A DNA stretch of 5,425 nt from Candidatus Woesearchaeota archaeon (GTDB taxonomy: Archaea > Nanobdellota > Nanobdellia > Woesearchaeales > GW2011-AR4): contig JACPMP010000111.1 in assembly GCA_016185915.1 (NCBI GenBank), forward strand, positions 1 to 5,425, read 5' to 3'. Each line of letters begins with the position of its first letter. Positions within the stretch are counted from its first letter, which is position 1. Both the position numbers and the translations under genes were made by a program. The notes beneath the pieces are model-generated. The model did no database searches, was not told where the DNA came from, and was given only the letters and a program-made list of their open reading frames with translations. This document shows positions 5,269 through 5,425 of the stretch, in pieces.

Positions 5269-5425
5269 ATGAACATAATAGCTCTAGGAGCTGGTGCAAT
5301 TGGCAGCTTGTATGGCGCAAAGTTATCTAGATTTAATGATGTTTTGTTAGTAGGAAATAAACAGCATGTTGATAGCATAAATAAAAATGGTTTAAAAATT
5401 TCTGGATTGGAAAATAAAACATTTA
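5269..5425 (+). CDS. panE: 2-dehydropantoate 2-reductase (ketopantoate reductase), 3' truncated
   Basis: Only the first 52 residues are in the window. MNIIALGAGAIGSLYGAKLS is the N-terminal Rossmann strand and dinucleotide loop (GxGAIGxxxG, residues 7-16) typical of PanE/ApbA; LLVGN (26-30) followed by KQHVDSINKNGLKISG (31-46) matches the 'R..h...i...GL.i.g' segment that normally follows. The enzyme reduces 2-ketopantoate to (R)-pantoate with NADPH on the way to pantothenate and coenzyme A; archaea may use NADH. At position 30, where NADPH enzymes generally have Arg for the 2'-phosphate, the sequence shows N30-K31. The ATG at 5269 follows the dehydrogenase stop by nine bases, without a separate promoter, so the two are probably one transcription unit. 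Other ApbA-family oxidoreductases cannot be excluded without the C-terminal catalytic half. Confidence 0.85.
   Translation, partial: MNIIALGAGAIGSLYGAKLSRFNDVLLVGNKQHVDSINKNGLKISGLENKTF

Overview
The window looks like a piece of an AT-rich archaeal chromosome, most likely from a small-genome lineage of the DPANN type (for example Woesearchaeota or Pacearchaeota). This is an inference from several signs. TATA-like boxes sit about 24-34 bases ahead of two start codons. Starts lack Shine-Dalgarno sites (leaderless or short leaders). A LAGLIDADG-like protein with a winged helix is present. The leucyl-tRNA synthetase has a bacterial-type body and what reads as an archaeal-type C-terminus. No rRNA, tRNA or other taxonomic marker is present to settle the assignment.

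Layout: (1) bases 3-482, + strand, the 3' part of a gene for a LAGLIDADG-like protein with a C-terminal winged helix, cut by the left edge. (2) 516-3215, +, leuS, complete, with its own TATA-like box. (3) 3216-3668, -, a two-helix potassium channel that converges on leuS with no base between the two stop codons. (4) 3669-4125, a gene-free stretch of about 450 bases filled with nested palindromes: a symmetric 267-base element (3691-3957), then a second repeat block (3985-4086). (5) 4126-5259, +, a beta-decarboxylating dehydrogenase of the isocitrate/isopropylmalate/tartrate family. (6) 5269-5425, +, the 5' end of a ketopantoate reductase gene (panE-like), nine bases downstream of the dehydrogenase and probably cotranscribed with it.

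The most interesting object is the 267-base element between the divergent channel and dehydrogenase genes. It is bounded by 9-base inverted ends. A 14-base closing stem holds four tandem hairpins at a 28-base period, and their stems differ by compensating base changes. On each side is a larger hairpin that itself contains small hairpins. The parts are placed symmetrically around base ~3825, and the main stems share TCAAAAA/TTTTTGA arms so that some are mutually exclusive. It could be a structured RNA, a non-autonomous palindromic mobile element, or a cruciform-forming regulatory DNA. The sequence alone does not decide.

Functionally the genes are a mix: translation (leuS), ion transport (K+ channel), and a two-gene metabolic unit in which a possibly NADP-using hydroxyacid dehydrogenase precedes an expected NADPH-using ketopantoate reductase of the coenzyme A pathway.
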